A stretch of DNA of 64,000 nt from Saccharibacillus kuerlensis DSM 22868 (lineage in GTDB: Bacteria; Bacillota; Bacilli; Paenibacillales; Paenibacillaceae). Below are positions 53,565-61,349 of this stretch, piece after piece (the stretch's first letter is position 1; each line of letters begins with the position of its first letter). The notes below the pieces were generated by a model. It saw nothing but the letters and a program-made list of their open reading frames with translations. It ran no database searches and was not told the origin of the DNA. The DNA is taken from NCBI RefSeq assembly GCF_000378145.1, contig NZ_KB899286.1, positions 43,413 through 107,412 of the forward strand, in the 5' to 3' direction. Position numbers and translations under genes: made by a program.

Positions 53565-53831
53565 TTACCATTCATGCCAAACTCCAGGGCCATCGACCTG
53601 AACGATCGATTTTTTTTGCGTGCGACCGTGGTTGAAGCTCATCGTACGCAGCTCATAGCCCGGAGTCTCGAGCGGCAGCAGCTTTTTCCATTTCGATACG
53701 GGATGAGTCGGCTTGCCTGGACGTGACATATCGACGAGAACCAAGTCTTTGTGCAGCATATTTAAGCATTGTCCCAATGTCAACGAAGATGGAGTCGGGA
53801 TGTCGGAAGGAAATTCTGGTTGGATACTCAT
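53565..53831 (-). CDS. Small protein of unknown function
   Basis: This is an 88-residue protein whose ATG 53831 has AAAGGAG upstream. Sequence features: SIQPEFPSDIPTPSSLTLGQ at the start, an amphipathic LNMLHKDLVLVDMSRPGK, and an aromatic end VDGPGVWHEW. No signal, membrane segment or family is recognised. It is followed leftwards by the Pro-rich gene after a 138-nt gap. Confidence 0.6.
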   Translation of the reverse strand: MSIQPEFPSDIPTPSSLTLGQCLNMLHKDLVLVDMSRPGKPTHPVSKWKKLLPLETPGYELRTMSFNHGRTQKKSIVQVDGPGVWHEW

Positions 53832-54022
53832 GATGATTTCTCCTTTATTTATAAAATGAAACTGACGAACAGTTAATCTGTCTACCATGGTAATACAGAC
53901 CTAAATTATACCATTCAATAACAAAAATTACGAAAGAAACCGATACGTTTGCTCTTAAAGCTGACGGGTTAATGAACGTTCAGGAAGACCCATTGTGTAA
54001 ATTTAGACACAGCGCCAAAAAA

Positions 54023-54058
54023 GGAAAATTGGTCAAGGAGGAAAATTGGTCGAGGAGG
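54023..54058 (+). repeat. Duplicated 17-bp unit carrying the ribosome binding site
   Basis: GGAAAATTGGTCAAGGA and GGAAAATTGGTCGAGGA lie head to tail, so AGGAGG occurs twice, the second about 7 nt before the ZIP start. The nearer copy suffices for initiation. It looks like a recent tandem duplication. Confidence 0.7.
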
Positions 54059-54065
54059 AAAGATT

Positions 54066-54818
54066 ATGTGGAATGCCTTGATGTGGGGCGCAATCTCCGC
54101 TTCCGCCGTAGTATTAGGCGCATTAGCGGCTTTGTTTTTGAATATTAAGAAAAGGTACATCGGCTGGATCATGGCTTTTGGCGTCGGTACACTGATCGGA
54201 GCGGCGGCTTTTGAATTGCTCGGCGACGCTCTGGAAGACGGCGGACTAATGGCGACCGCGATCGGCTTTGCCGCCGGCTCACTCGTTTATACCGTCTTCG
54301 ACCTACTGATCTCCCGGCGCGGCGGATCAAACCGTAAGCGCTCGGGCAAAGACACTTCAGGCTCGCAGGCAGCTGGCGAAGCGGACCAAAGCGGCCTCGG
54401 CATTTTTGCCGGAACCGTAATGGACGCTATTCCGGAGTCGATCATGCTGGGAGCAAGCTTACTTGCCGGCAAGGGGGTCAGCGTAGTTCTTGTTGTATCA
54501 ATCTTCGTCAGCAACATTCCGGAAGGATTATCGAGCACAGTCGGATTGCAGAAAAACAATTACTCGCGCGGTAAAATTTTCGTGATGTGGGGTTCCGTCC
54601 TGCTGGTCTCGGCTCTCGCTTCGATGGGCGGTTATCTGTTCCTCGAGCAGCTGCCCCTCGAAATGAAAGCGGCGATCGGCGCTTTTGCCGGCGGAGGCAT
54701 TATCGCGATGCTCTGCTCCACTATGATGCCCGAAGCATTCGAAGAAGGCGGACCGCTTGTCGGCTTCATCGCTTCCATGGGACTGCTGACCGCAATCCTG
54801 CTTGATACGCTCTCATAA
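54066..54818 (+). CDS. ZIP family divalent metal transporter
   Basis: This is a 250-residue transporter with about eight helices. The family's metal-site helices are present: FAGTVMDAIPESIMLGASLL in helix 4 and VVSIFVSNIPEGLSSTVGL in helix 5. The loop between helices 3 and 4 is Ser/Gly/Lys/Asp-rich and lacks the multiple His typical of eukaryotic ZIPs. It would import zinc, iron or manganese. ATG 54066 is preceded by the duplicated AGGAGG. Confidence 0.9.
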   Translation: MWNALMWGAISASAVVLGALAALFLNIKKRYIGWIMAFGVGTLIGAAAFELLGDALEDGGLMATAIGFAAGSLVYTVFDLLISRRGGSNRKRSGKDTSGSQAAGEADQSGLGIFAGTVMDAIPESIMLGASLLAGKGVSVVLVVSIFVSNIPEGLSSTVGLQKNNYSRGKIFVMWGSVLLVSALASMGGYLFLEQLPLEMKAAIGAFAGGGIIAMLCSTMMPEAFEEGGPLVGFIASMGLLTAILLDTLS

Positions 54819-54885
54819 GATAACGAGAGGCGTTCAAGCTTGCTTGATCCGTTCTCGGTTGTACGTTATATTACTGTCACTCTGC

Positions 54886-54910
54886 CTTTCCTCCGGGAAA
54901 GGTTTTTTCT
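54886..54910 (+). terminator. Terminator after the ZIP gene
   Basis: CCTTTCC and GGAAAGG enclose a short loop, followed by TTTTTT. Confidence 0.75.
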
Positions 54911-55004
54911 TTCCACAAATTCAGATACTCAAGGTAAGTGTACATTTCAGAACTCATTCGGTTTACTTTTTTCAAAAATGATGATACCATTCATTTCATC
55001 AATC

Positions 55005-55055
55005 TGGAATCCAGATCGTTTTGATTCCAGATTGATTTGAATCCAGATTGATTTG
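55005..55055. repeat. Three ~16-bp tandem copies before the ArsR gene
   Basis: TGGAATCCAGATCGTT, TGATTCCAGATTGATT and TGAATCCAGATTGATT follow each other at 16-17-bp steps, and AATCTGGAAT/ATTCCAGATT (55001-55010, 55024-55033) form a 10-bp inverted repeat. They sit 50-100 nt before the ArsR ATG and could be its operator. Confidence 0.5.
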
Positions 55056-55102
55056 TTTATAGATCATTTCTCAAAATTTAAACAGAAGCGGGGGGAACAG
55101 TT

Positions 55103-55612
55103 ATGACTTCAGGTCAGGAACCTAGCAACAAAGTTCTGATTATCAATGAAAAACAGAATAAGCTCCTGCAGAGCGCCCTGCGTATCAAGATTATGCACGC
55201 ACTGTCCAAGGAAGCGATGACGTCGAAGCAGGTTGCCGATCTGCTGCGCAAAACGCCGGGAAACGTCCATTATCATATTCAGCGGCTGTACGAAGGCGGA
55301 CTGCTTGAATTGACGGATACCCGTAACGTTGCCGGCATCGTAGAGAAGTATTATTTTGCTACAGCATCGCAGTTTCATTTCCCCGGATCTGCCGAGGGTG
55401 AAGCTTGGGAAAAAGACGATGAGGCTTGGACGGGAGGCGGTTCTTTTTCCGAGTATCATGCCACTCGCCTCGACCTGTCCGAGGAGGAAGCCGTGCAGTT
55501 TTCCGAGGAGCTAAAATCCTTGTTTGATAAATGGGAACGCAATACGGTAGGCGGGCAGGAATACGGCGTCACCGTTCGTCTTGGACGAATCGATGAAAGA
55601 GAGGGCGGCTGA
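55103..55612 (+). CDS. ArsR-like winged-helix regulator
   Basis: The 169-residue protein has a winged helix at about 20-90: LLQSALRIKIMHALSKEAMT, the recognition part SKQVADLLRKTPGNVHYHIQRLYEGGL, and the wing VEKYYFATA. A helical, acidic C-terminal half follows. There are no Cys-rich metal sites, so the inducer is probably organic. It is two bases upstream of the MFS gene on the same strand; it likely controls that exporter. GGGGGGA precedes the ATG. Confidence 0.88.
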   Translation: MTSGQEPSNKVLIINEKQNKLLQSALRIKIMHALSKEAMTSKQVADLLRKTPGNVHYHIQRLYEGGLLELTDTRNVAGIVEKYYFATASQFHFPGSAEGEAWEKDDEAWTGGGSFSEYHATRLDLSEEEAVQFSEELKSLFDKWERNTVGGQEYGVTVRLGRIDEREGG

Positions 55613-55614
55613 GC

Positions 55615-57162
55615 ATGCTATCCGATATTGATAAAAATCCGGCAGTCGAAAATTCGATCGAGTCCCGGCTGTCCGTCTTTCTGTCTCCGATCCGAAAATC
55701 GAAAGCTTTTACCTATCTCTGGCTCGGTCAATGGATTGCTATGCTCGGCAGTTCGGTGTCCGTACTGATTCTGCCGCTTGTCGTCTATTCCCTTACAGAT
55801 TCGTCGACGGCGCTTGGACTGGCTATGACCTGCTATATGCTGCCGAACATTCTCGCTCTGCCTTTTGCCGGGTGGATTGTGGATAAGACCGACCGATTGA
55901 AACTTGTGATGCTCAGCAACGGAGTACGATTGTTCATTATGCTGCTGGCCGCCATTTCTATTTTCAACGGGAGCATTACACTTGAGCGGTTGTATGTTGG
56001 TCTGGTGTTTTACGGGATGATGGAAGGTGTGTTCAATCCCGCTTATTCTGCTCTGCGCGCCGAAATTTTCACGCCGGACATTCGCAATGCCGCCAACGCG
56101 CTGAGTCAGCTCAGTATTCAGGGCGTTCGGCTGCTCGGTCCGGCTCTCGGCGGTATGCTGGTCACTGCCGCTTCTCCGGGAGCCGGTTTTGCACTTGATT
56201 CCATTACATATCTTCTTTCGCTGTGCTGCTTTATGATGCTGGGACGAGTTCTTGCCGCTCAACGAAGACATCGTCAAGCTGGCTCCCCGACTCTTGACGG
56301 CGCTGCGATTACTGGTGAAGCGGCAGCGCTGATCGGCGCGGACAGTGCCGCTAAGACGTCGATCGAACCGATGGCAGGAACGATGATGACCGAAGACTCC
56401 GTAATCAACCATAGACCTGGCGCAGACCACAGCAGTTCCATCGACAGTTCCTCCAGAACTTCTGCCGACGCTTCTGCTGGTGCTTCTGGCGGTGCTTCTG
56501 CTGGCGGTGCCTCTGCTGGTGCTTCGCTCAACGATGCTGGCGCATCTTCGGTCCGTACAGGCTTTGCCGCCGAGATTATGGAAGGCGTTCATGTGCTCCG
56601 GGGACTGCCTTGGCTGTGGATTACAATCATCGCCTTCTCCCTGCTGAATATTTGCTATACCGGCATCGTCGCCGTCATGGTGCCTTGGTTGTTCAAAGTT
56701 CATCACGGTTTATCGCCATCTGTCTACGGCATCGCCATGGCGGGTACGGCGGTCGGTGCCATCGCGGCTGCACTCCTGTTCGGATCAAAACGCAGCTGGA
56801 AACGCCGCGGTCTTGTCGCCTACGGCGGCGCGCTGCTGGGCGGAGTTGCCCTCCTGCTGCTATCGGTAATTAACTGGGTACCAGGACTGGTTATGGCTAT
56901 GATGCTTGAAGGCTTCGGCATGATGATGTTCATGATTATCTGGGAGATCAGTCTGCAAGAGCTGGTTCCTGCCGAAAGCTTCGGCCGGGTCGCAAGCCTT
57001 GATCTGCTCGGCTCATTCGCTCTGCTTCCGGTCGGCTACTTGATTGTCGGATACCTCGCCGATACAATCGGTGGTATTCCAACAATCGCAATCTTTGCCT
57101 GTGCCGGTATTGTCATCCTGCTAACGGCACTGTGTTCACCACATATTCGGAAATTCGAATAG
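55615..57162 (+). CDS. MFS transporter with long low-complexity loop
   Basis: The 515-residue MFS protein has 12 helices, with the motif FAGWIVDKTDRLKLVMLSNG after helix 2. Between helices 6 and 7 (about residues 215-305) the loop is unusually long. It contains a Ser/Ala/Gly tract (ADASAGASGGASAGGASAGA), encoded by imperfect GCTTCTGCTGGT-type repeats that probably expanded by slippage. It resembles the MFS_3/Bcr type of multidrug or macrolide exporter. It is in an operon with the ArsR-like gene. Confidence 0.9.
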   Translation: MLSDIDKNPAVENSIESRLSVFLSPIRKSKAFTYLWLGQWIAMLGSSVSVLILPLVVYSLTDSSTALGLAMTCYMLPNILALPFAGWIVDKTDRLKLVMLSNGVRLFIMLLAAISIFNGSITLERLYVGLVFYGMMEGVFNPAYSALRAEIFTPDIRNAANALSQLSIQGVRLLGPALGGMLVTAASPGAGFALDSITYLLSLCCFMMLGRVLAAQRRHRQAGSPTLDGAAITGEAAALIGADSAAKTSIEPMAGTMMTEDSVINHRPGADHSSSIDSSSRTSADASAGASGGASAGGASAGASLNDAGASSVRTGFAAEIMEGVHVLRGLPWLWITIIAFSLLNICYTGIVAVMVPWLFKVHHGLSPSVYGIAMAGTAVGAIAAALLFGSKRSWKRRGLVAYGGALLGGVALLLLSVINWVPGLVMAMMLEGFGMMMFMIIWEISLQELVPAESFGRVASLDLLGSFALLPVGYLIVGYLADTIGGIPTIAIFACAGIVILLTALCSPHIRKFE

Positions 57163-57210
57163 AGACAGGGCTTCCAGCAGCTAAACAAGCATTTAAAGGA
57201 TGGATCGACT

Positions 57211-57286
57211 GTGAACAGTGAGCAGTGCACAGTGAACAATCTGCAATCTGCAATCTGCAATCTGCAATCTGCAATCTGCAATCTGC
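57211..57286. repeat. Two adjacent heptamer tandem arrays
   Basis: GTGAACA, GTGAGCA, GTGCACA, GTGAACA (57211-57238) run directly into seven exact copies of AATCTGC (57238-57286). Both arrays have a 7-bp period. They lie in gene-free DNA after the MFS stop; no ORF uses them convincingly. Confidence 0.9.
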
Positions 57287-57306
57287 AGGCTAATTATCGG
57301 GCTGCT

Positions 57307-57343
57307 CAGTTATTCAGTTATTCAGAGATTTAGAGATTTAGAG
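57307..57343. repeat. Two short octamer duplications
   Basis: CAGTTATT is repeated at 57307-57322 and AGAGATTT at 57324-57339, continuing the tandem-repeat character of the region. Confidence 0.7.
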
Positions 57344-57410
57344 CCTATACATAAACCTATTTCAGCTAGATCCGAAAGAGTTTATTGAAGGTGGAAGAAG
57401 AACAAAAGAA

Positions 57411-57596
57411 AAATAAGTGCGCCCTTACACTTATTTTTCTCAAATTTTTAACTTTCGCTGAAATAAGTGCTCCCATACACTTATTTCAGCGTTTTTCTGT
57501 TTTTAACGGTACTTTCATGTTAAATAGTTGCACCTGTGCACTTATTGTACGATTTAGCGAGCTTTTGCAGAAAATAATTGCATATAAGCACTTATT
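57411..57596. repeat. Cluster of four related palindromic repeats
   Basis: Four 25-26-bp palindromes start at 57411, 57461, 57522 and 57572 (steps 50, 61, 50). Copies 1 and 2 are AAATAAGTGC, six to eight bases, CACTTATTT; copies 3 and 4 are AAATAGTTGC and AAATAATTGC with GCACTTATT. The spacers (24, 35 and 25 bp) share no sequence. The arms conserve pairing in the first two. It resembles a REP/BIME-type dispersed palindrome cluster. No gene is visible in 57287-57768. Confidence 0.8.
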
Positions 57597-57666
57597 GGGC
57601 TTTACATTGAATCTTATTGATCGGATTTTATTAATCAAATCTTATTAGGATTCAAGGGTTCCATAC

Positions 57667-57706
57667 AAAAAACGTTCCGCCGGCATCGCCGAATGGAACG
57701 TTTTTT
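57667..57706 (-). terminator. Terminator after the ABC permease gene
   Basis: AAAAAACGTTCC...CGGC pairs with GCCG...GGAACGTTTTTT. It can act in either direction. Confidence 0.85.
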
Positions 57707-57768
57707 CGTACAGCCCAAAGCCGCATTCACATTCAAAACCGAGTTCATATCCGAATCGGCATAACCAG

Positions 57769-58689
57769 TCAGATTTCTCTGCGATCGAACAGCAGAATCT
57801 GGGCTGTTGTCAGCACGGTTCCACAGCCGAGCAGAATGCCGACGCCCATTGCCAACTGAGCGTAAGCAATTTCCGATCCGATCACCGTCTTATACAGCAC
57901 TGTATACTCGGTCAGCAGCATCGGCGCCGCTGCCGGAAACAGCAGACCGGCTCCATTCAGTACCAGCAGAAGCAGAACACCCAACAGGAAGCCGGAAGTC
58001 GCGCTTCGGGCAAGTGTCGAAGCGAAAGCGGCAGCCGCACTGATGGCGGCAGCCGGCAGCAGCGTTACCGCATAAGCGCCAAGCACGGTAAGCAGGCTCA
58101 GATCGCCAAGCCCGGCACCCGACAGCAGCGCCGCCGCAAGCGACAGTACCAGCAGCAGAGCCAGAAGACCTACCTGATAAATGAGTATGGCAGCGATCTT
58201 GCCGACTGCCAATGCGGGACGGCTTACCGGACGAGTGAGCGGGATCTTCAGCTCGCCGCGCTCCCGCTCTCCGGCAAACAGATCAGCCGCAAGCATACAG
58301 GCTGTCAGAGGAAGCAGCACGTAAGCCGCAAGTGACAACAGCGTATACGGCAGATTTTCCGGCGAGAAGCGGATCACGCCGCCTGAACGATTCGTAAGCA
58401 GAACAATCAGAGGCAGCAGAGCCACAAGTACCGGAACGGCTCGATACTTGAATTGGGCGATAATCTTTCGCAGTTCAACTTCTGTCGTACGAGCGACCAT
58501 TGTTCCCCAAGAAGGTTCGGTACCGCTTTTGTTCTGAGCATTGGCATCGACATAATCAGAAGCGGAATTTCCTATCCCATAAGGCTTCTTCGCATTTGTC
58601 TTGGCAGTCGTTTCGATGACGCTCCCTGTTCCCGATCCGGCGTCCGACTCCATATAAGATTCGGCCGTTCCGTTTCGCTGCTTATTCAT
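57769..58689 (-). CDS. ABC-2 type transporter permease
   Basis: This permease has 306 residues. A hydrophilic N-terminal 70 residues (Ser/Thr/Asn-rich, AKKPYGIGNSASDYV) precede six membrane segments, with GERERGELKIPLTRPVSRPALAVGK between the second and third, a mark of ABC-2 exporters. Its ATG overlaps the ATPase stop by 4 nt. The long soluble N-terminus is unusual for the family. The exported substrate is unknown. Confidence 0.9.
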   Translation of the reverse strand: MNKQRNGTAESYMESDAGSGTGSVIETTAKTNAKKPYGIGNSASDYVDANAQNKSGTEPSWGTMVARTTEVELRKIIAQFKYRAVPVLVALLPLIVLLTNRSGGVIRFSPENLPYTLLSLAAYVLLPLTACMLAADLFAGERERGELKIPLTRPVSRPALAVGKIAAILIYQVGLLALLLVLSLAAALLSGAGLGDLSLLTVLGAYAVTLLPAAAISAAAAFASTLARSATSGFLLGVLLLLVLNGAGLLFPAAAPMLLTEYTVLYKTVIGSEIAYAQLAMGVGILLGCGTVLTTAQILLFDRREI

Positions 58690-59411
58690 ATCGCCTCTCT
58701 CCCTTCTCCATTTGTCATTCTTAAGTAATAGCGTTCGAGACTGCCGTAACGCTCCAACACTTCGGCTACCGGCATTCCACCTTGCAGCGTACCTTCCCGC
58801 AGCACAACCACATGTGTGCAGAGCTGCTCCATTTCATGCGCAAGATGGCTGGACAGCAGCACCGCGCATCCTCTAGCTCTCTCCTCGAGCAGCAGTTCCC
58901 GGAACAAAGCTGCACCTTCGATATCCATGCCGTTTGTCGGTTCATCCAGTACGAGCAGGTCCGGCCGGGGAAGCAGTGCGGCCGCCAAGGCCAAACGCTG
59001 CTTCATGCCCATCGAGAATTTCCGGACTTTATCACGGCGGTAAGGCAGCAGCCCTACCCGTTCCAACAACGGCTCCACCGTTTTCGCATCGAACCTGGGA
59101 TAGAAGCGGCCGGTCAGCAGTAAGTTCTGTTCCGCCGTTAAGTAGGGATACAGGCCGGGCGTCTCGATCATACAGCCTGTCCGGGCCAAAATGGCAGGCA
59201 GTTCCTCCAACGGATTCAGACCAAACAGCGAAATTTCTCCGGCATCCGGTCTGATTAAGCCCGTCATCGCCTTCATGGCGGTCGTCTTGCCGCTGCCGTT
59301 CGGGCCCAGCAGGCCGAGAACCTGACCCGCTTCAACTTCCACACTTAAGTTCTCTACACCACGGCGGCCGGCATACTTCTTCGTCAGGTTTTCGATACGA
59401 ACGATGGTCAT
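58686..59411 (-). CDS. ABC transporter ATP-binding protein
   Basis: The 241-residue ATPase has Walker A GPNGSGKTTAMKAM, Q-loop GCMIETPGLYPYLT, signature FSMGMKQRLALAAAL, Walker B LLVLDEPTNGMD and H-loop LSSHLAHEME. AAGGAGGAG precedes ATG 59411. It pairs with the permease, with which it overlaps, and the secreted protein gene is 12 nt upstream. Confidence 0.94.
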   Translation of the reverse strand: MTIVRIENLTKKYAGRRGVENLSVEVEAGQVLGLLGPNGSGKTTAMKAMTGLIRPDAGEISLFGLNPLEELPAILARTGCMIETPGLYPYLTAEQNLLLTGRFYPRFDAKTVEPLLERVGLLPYRRDKVRKFSMGMKQRLALAAALLPRPDLLVLDEPTNGMDIEGAALFRELLLEERARGCAVLLSSHLAHEMEQLCTHVVVLREGTLQGGMPVAEVLERYGSLERYYLRMTNGEGREAI

Positions 59412-59423
59412 GTTATCTCCTCC

Positions 59424-60329
59424 TTATTCGAATCGGTCGCTGTCCAAGCCGCCGTGACCGAACCCATGAGATCCTGCCATTTCTTCAAGCTCCTTGACTG
59501 TTTGTCCCGTCACATCGATATCCTGAGGTACTGTCGTGCCCAGCTCGCCGATTATACTGTCCATCGAAGCTTCAAGTTCTACCTTTTGACCATTCTCGTC
59601 CAGGCCCGATACAACGATTGTCGTAGTTAACGTGCTGATCGCTCCATTCTGCACACCAGCATCAAGGCGGACACTTTCCACACGGCTGTCAGAGACGATC
59701 GGGAACAGCGCTTTGGAATCGAAATCTTTCCATTCCGACTGCCACTCAGCTTCTTCGTTCAGACGATTCTGCCCTTGGTGCGCTCCCGCTTCCAGCACTG
59801 CGTTCATAGCCAGGTTTGCCAATTCCGGAATTTGTGCACCTGTCAGACTGAGCGTGATCGTGTCTCCGTTTTGTGTAAAGCGATTCTTAATGTCACCCAA
59901 CAGCAGGTCGCTTGCCGCTTCTGCAAGACGTACCGCGCTCGGTGACGAATCAAAGCGCTCCTCTTCCAACTCTTCCGGGTTTATCGCTGCGGAGTAATAC
60001 TGATCGCCTTTGCGCAGAATCACTTTACCGTCTTCTGTTGCCTGCTCCACTTCAAGCTTTTGTCCGCCGACTTCAAATTGTCCCAGCGAGTAGCTTTCTT
60101 CGCCCGATTTCTGCACTTCAAACTGCCCGCTCGCCGTTACCTTGCCATTCTGCCGAATTTCGATCGTCGAATTCATTGTCGAGTTGTCGATTTCCATAGT
60201 TTGAACTGCAGCGCTGCGGAAGTGCTCGTAAGCATTTCCGTTCGCATAAGCTGCCGCGCCGAGGCTTCCTGTTACAATCATGCCTGCCGCCATGACTCCG
60301 ATCGTTTTGCTGCGCATGCTTTTTTTCAT
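59424..60329 (-). CDS. Secreted protein upstream of an ABC exporter
   Basis: The 301-residue protein has a signal peptide (KTIGVMAAGMIVTGSLGAAAYA) and a largely beta-strand body: NSTIEIRQNGKVTASGQFEVQ, SYSLGQFEVGGQKLEVEQ and NGDTITLSLTGAQIPELANLA. A His/Gly end (GSHGFGHGGLDSD) follows. Strand-rich lipid-binding folds (LolA/DUF-like) have this look, but I cannot name a family. It is co-transcribed with the ABC pair and could be its partner or the sensor of its substrate. Confidence 0.75.
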   Translation of the reverse strand: MKKSMRSKTIGVMAAGMIVTGSLGAAAYANGNAYEHFRSAAVQTMEIDNSTMNSTIEIRQNGKVTASGQFEVQKSGEESYSLGQFEVGGQKLEVEQATEDGKVILRKGDQYYSAAINPEELEEERFDSSPSAVRLAEAASDLLLGDIKNRFTQNGDTITLSLTGAQIPELANLAMNAVLEAGAHQGQNRLNEEAEWQSEWKDFDSKALFPIVSDSRVESVRLDAGVQNGAISTLTTTIVVSGLDENGQKVELEASMDSIIGELGTTVPQDIDVTGQTVKELEEMAGSHGFGHGGLDSDRFE

Positions 60330-60507
60330 CGTTCATCTCTCCCTGTTTTCGATTTAGTTTCTGATGCCGCTAGCTTTTGTTGAACGCTTTTTATTACTGT
60401 TTCCTTGGTACACCCTTATCCTACAGCCGTGAAATAAACTGCCCGCGCATACTTTCTAAACAAAAGTTAAACCGTTCCTAAATATTCCATATATCCAATA
60501 AAAACGA

Positions 60508-60543
60508 AAAGAGCCCGACGCATTTTCTGCGCCGAGCTCTTTA
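60508..60543 (-). terminator. Terminator after the OmpR/kinase operon
   Basis: AAAGAGCTCGGCGC and GCGTCGGGCTCTTT form the stem with two mismatches; TTTTC follows on the minus strand. Confidence 0.75.
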
Positions 60544-60557
60544 ATCTAATCTGCTTG

Positions 60558-60620
60558 GATACTGCTACCGATACTGCTATTGCTATTGATACTGCTATTG
60601 ATACTGCTATTGATACTGAT
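60558..60620. repeat. 12-bp tandem repeat GATACTGCTATT, about five copies
   Basis: Copies of GATACTGCTATT, one truncated to GCTATT and end copies degenerate, lie between the OmpR stop and the terminator, in its 3' untranslated region. Exactness suggests recent expansion. Confidence 0.85.
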
Positions 60621-60634
60621 AGCGATGCCAATAC

Positions 60635-61345
60635 TCACGCCTTCAACCGGTATCCCGCTCCCCACACCGTCTGAATGACTTTCGGATCACCGGGGTTGTC
60701 TTCGATCTTTTCACGCAGCCGATTGATATGTACAGCTACCGTCGCACTGTCGCCGACGGCATCATATCCCCAAATTTTCTCATATAATGTCTCTTTGCTG
60801 AGCACCATATCGACATGCTCGACGAGAAACAGCAGCAGCTCATACTCCTTGTTTTTGAGCGACAGCTCCTCATCTCGAACATACACACGGCGGGACTGCG
60901 GACGGATCGTGATCTGGCCGACTTTCAATTCGCTGTTTACCGCCGAGGCTCCACCGCTTCGGCTGCGCAGACGCTCATACTGGGCAAGATTGGCTTTGAC
61001 ACGCGCCACCAATTCTCCCGGCGAAAAAGGTTTGACAATATAGTCGTCTGCGCCCAATCCCAGTCCACGCACTTTGTCGATATCTTCCTGGCGCGCTGTC
61101 ACCATCAGAATGGGAATGTCCACGGTCTCTCTCAGTTTGCGGCATACAGCGAATCCGTCTGCGCCCGGCAGCATGACATCCAGCAGAATCAGATTGAACT
61201 CTCCGCTGCCTCCGCGCTGAATCCCTGCCGGTCCGTTGTCGACGATCTCTACCTCGTATCCGTTAATTTCCAAGTAATCCCGTTCAATTTCCGCAATAGC
61301 ACTGTCATCTTCAACGATCAATATTTTTGAGTTTGTCGTATCCAA
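60635..61345 (-). CDS. OmpR/PhoB-family response regulator
   Basis: This is a 236-residue regulator: receiver (ILIVEDDSAIAEIE, Asp56 in LILLDVMLPGADG, VTARQEDI, YIVKPFSPGE) and winged-helix DNA-binding domain (LSLKNKEYELLLFLVEHVD, WGYDAVGDSATVAVHI). The start is TTG 61345, behind AAGGAGGAG; an in-frame ATG 39 nt upstream lies inside the kinase gene. It follows the kinase by 4 nt. Confidence 0.93.
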   Translation of the reverse strand: MDTTNSKILIVEDDSAIAEIERDYLEINGYEVEIVDNGPAGIQRGGSGEFNLILLDVMLPGADGFAVCRKLRETVDIPILMVTARQEDIDKVRGLGLGADDYIVKPFSPGELVARVKANLAQYERLRSRSGGASAVNSELKVGQITIRPQSRRVYVRDEELSLKNKEYELLLFLVEHVDMVLSKETLYEKIWGYDAVGDSATVAVHINRLREKIEDNPGDPKVIQTVWGAGYRLKA

Positions 61346-61349
61346 TCTC

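Noticed and set aside
55618-56706. 362-codon frame antisense to the MFS gene
   Set aside because: No domain or ribosome site, and it overlaps a helix-rich transporter with family motifs.
57411-57596. CRISPR array
   Set aside because: Only four copies, repeats differ in loop and arms, spacers are AT-rich and uneven, and no cas gene is near.
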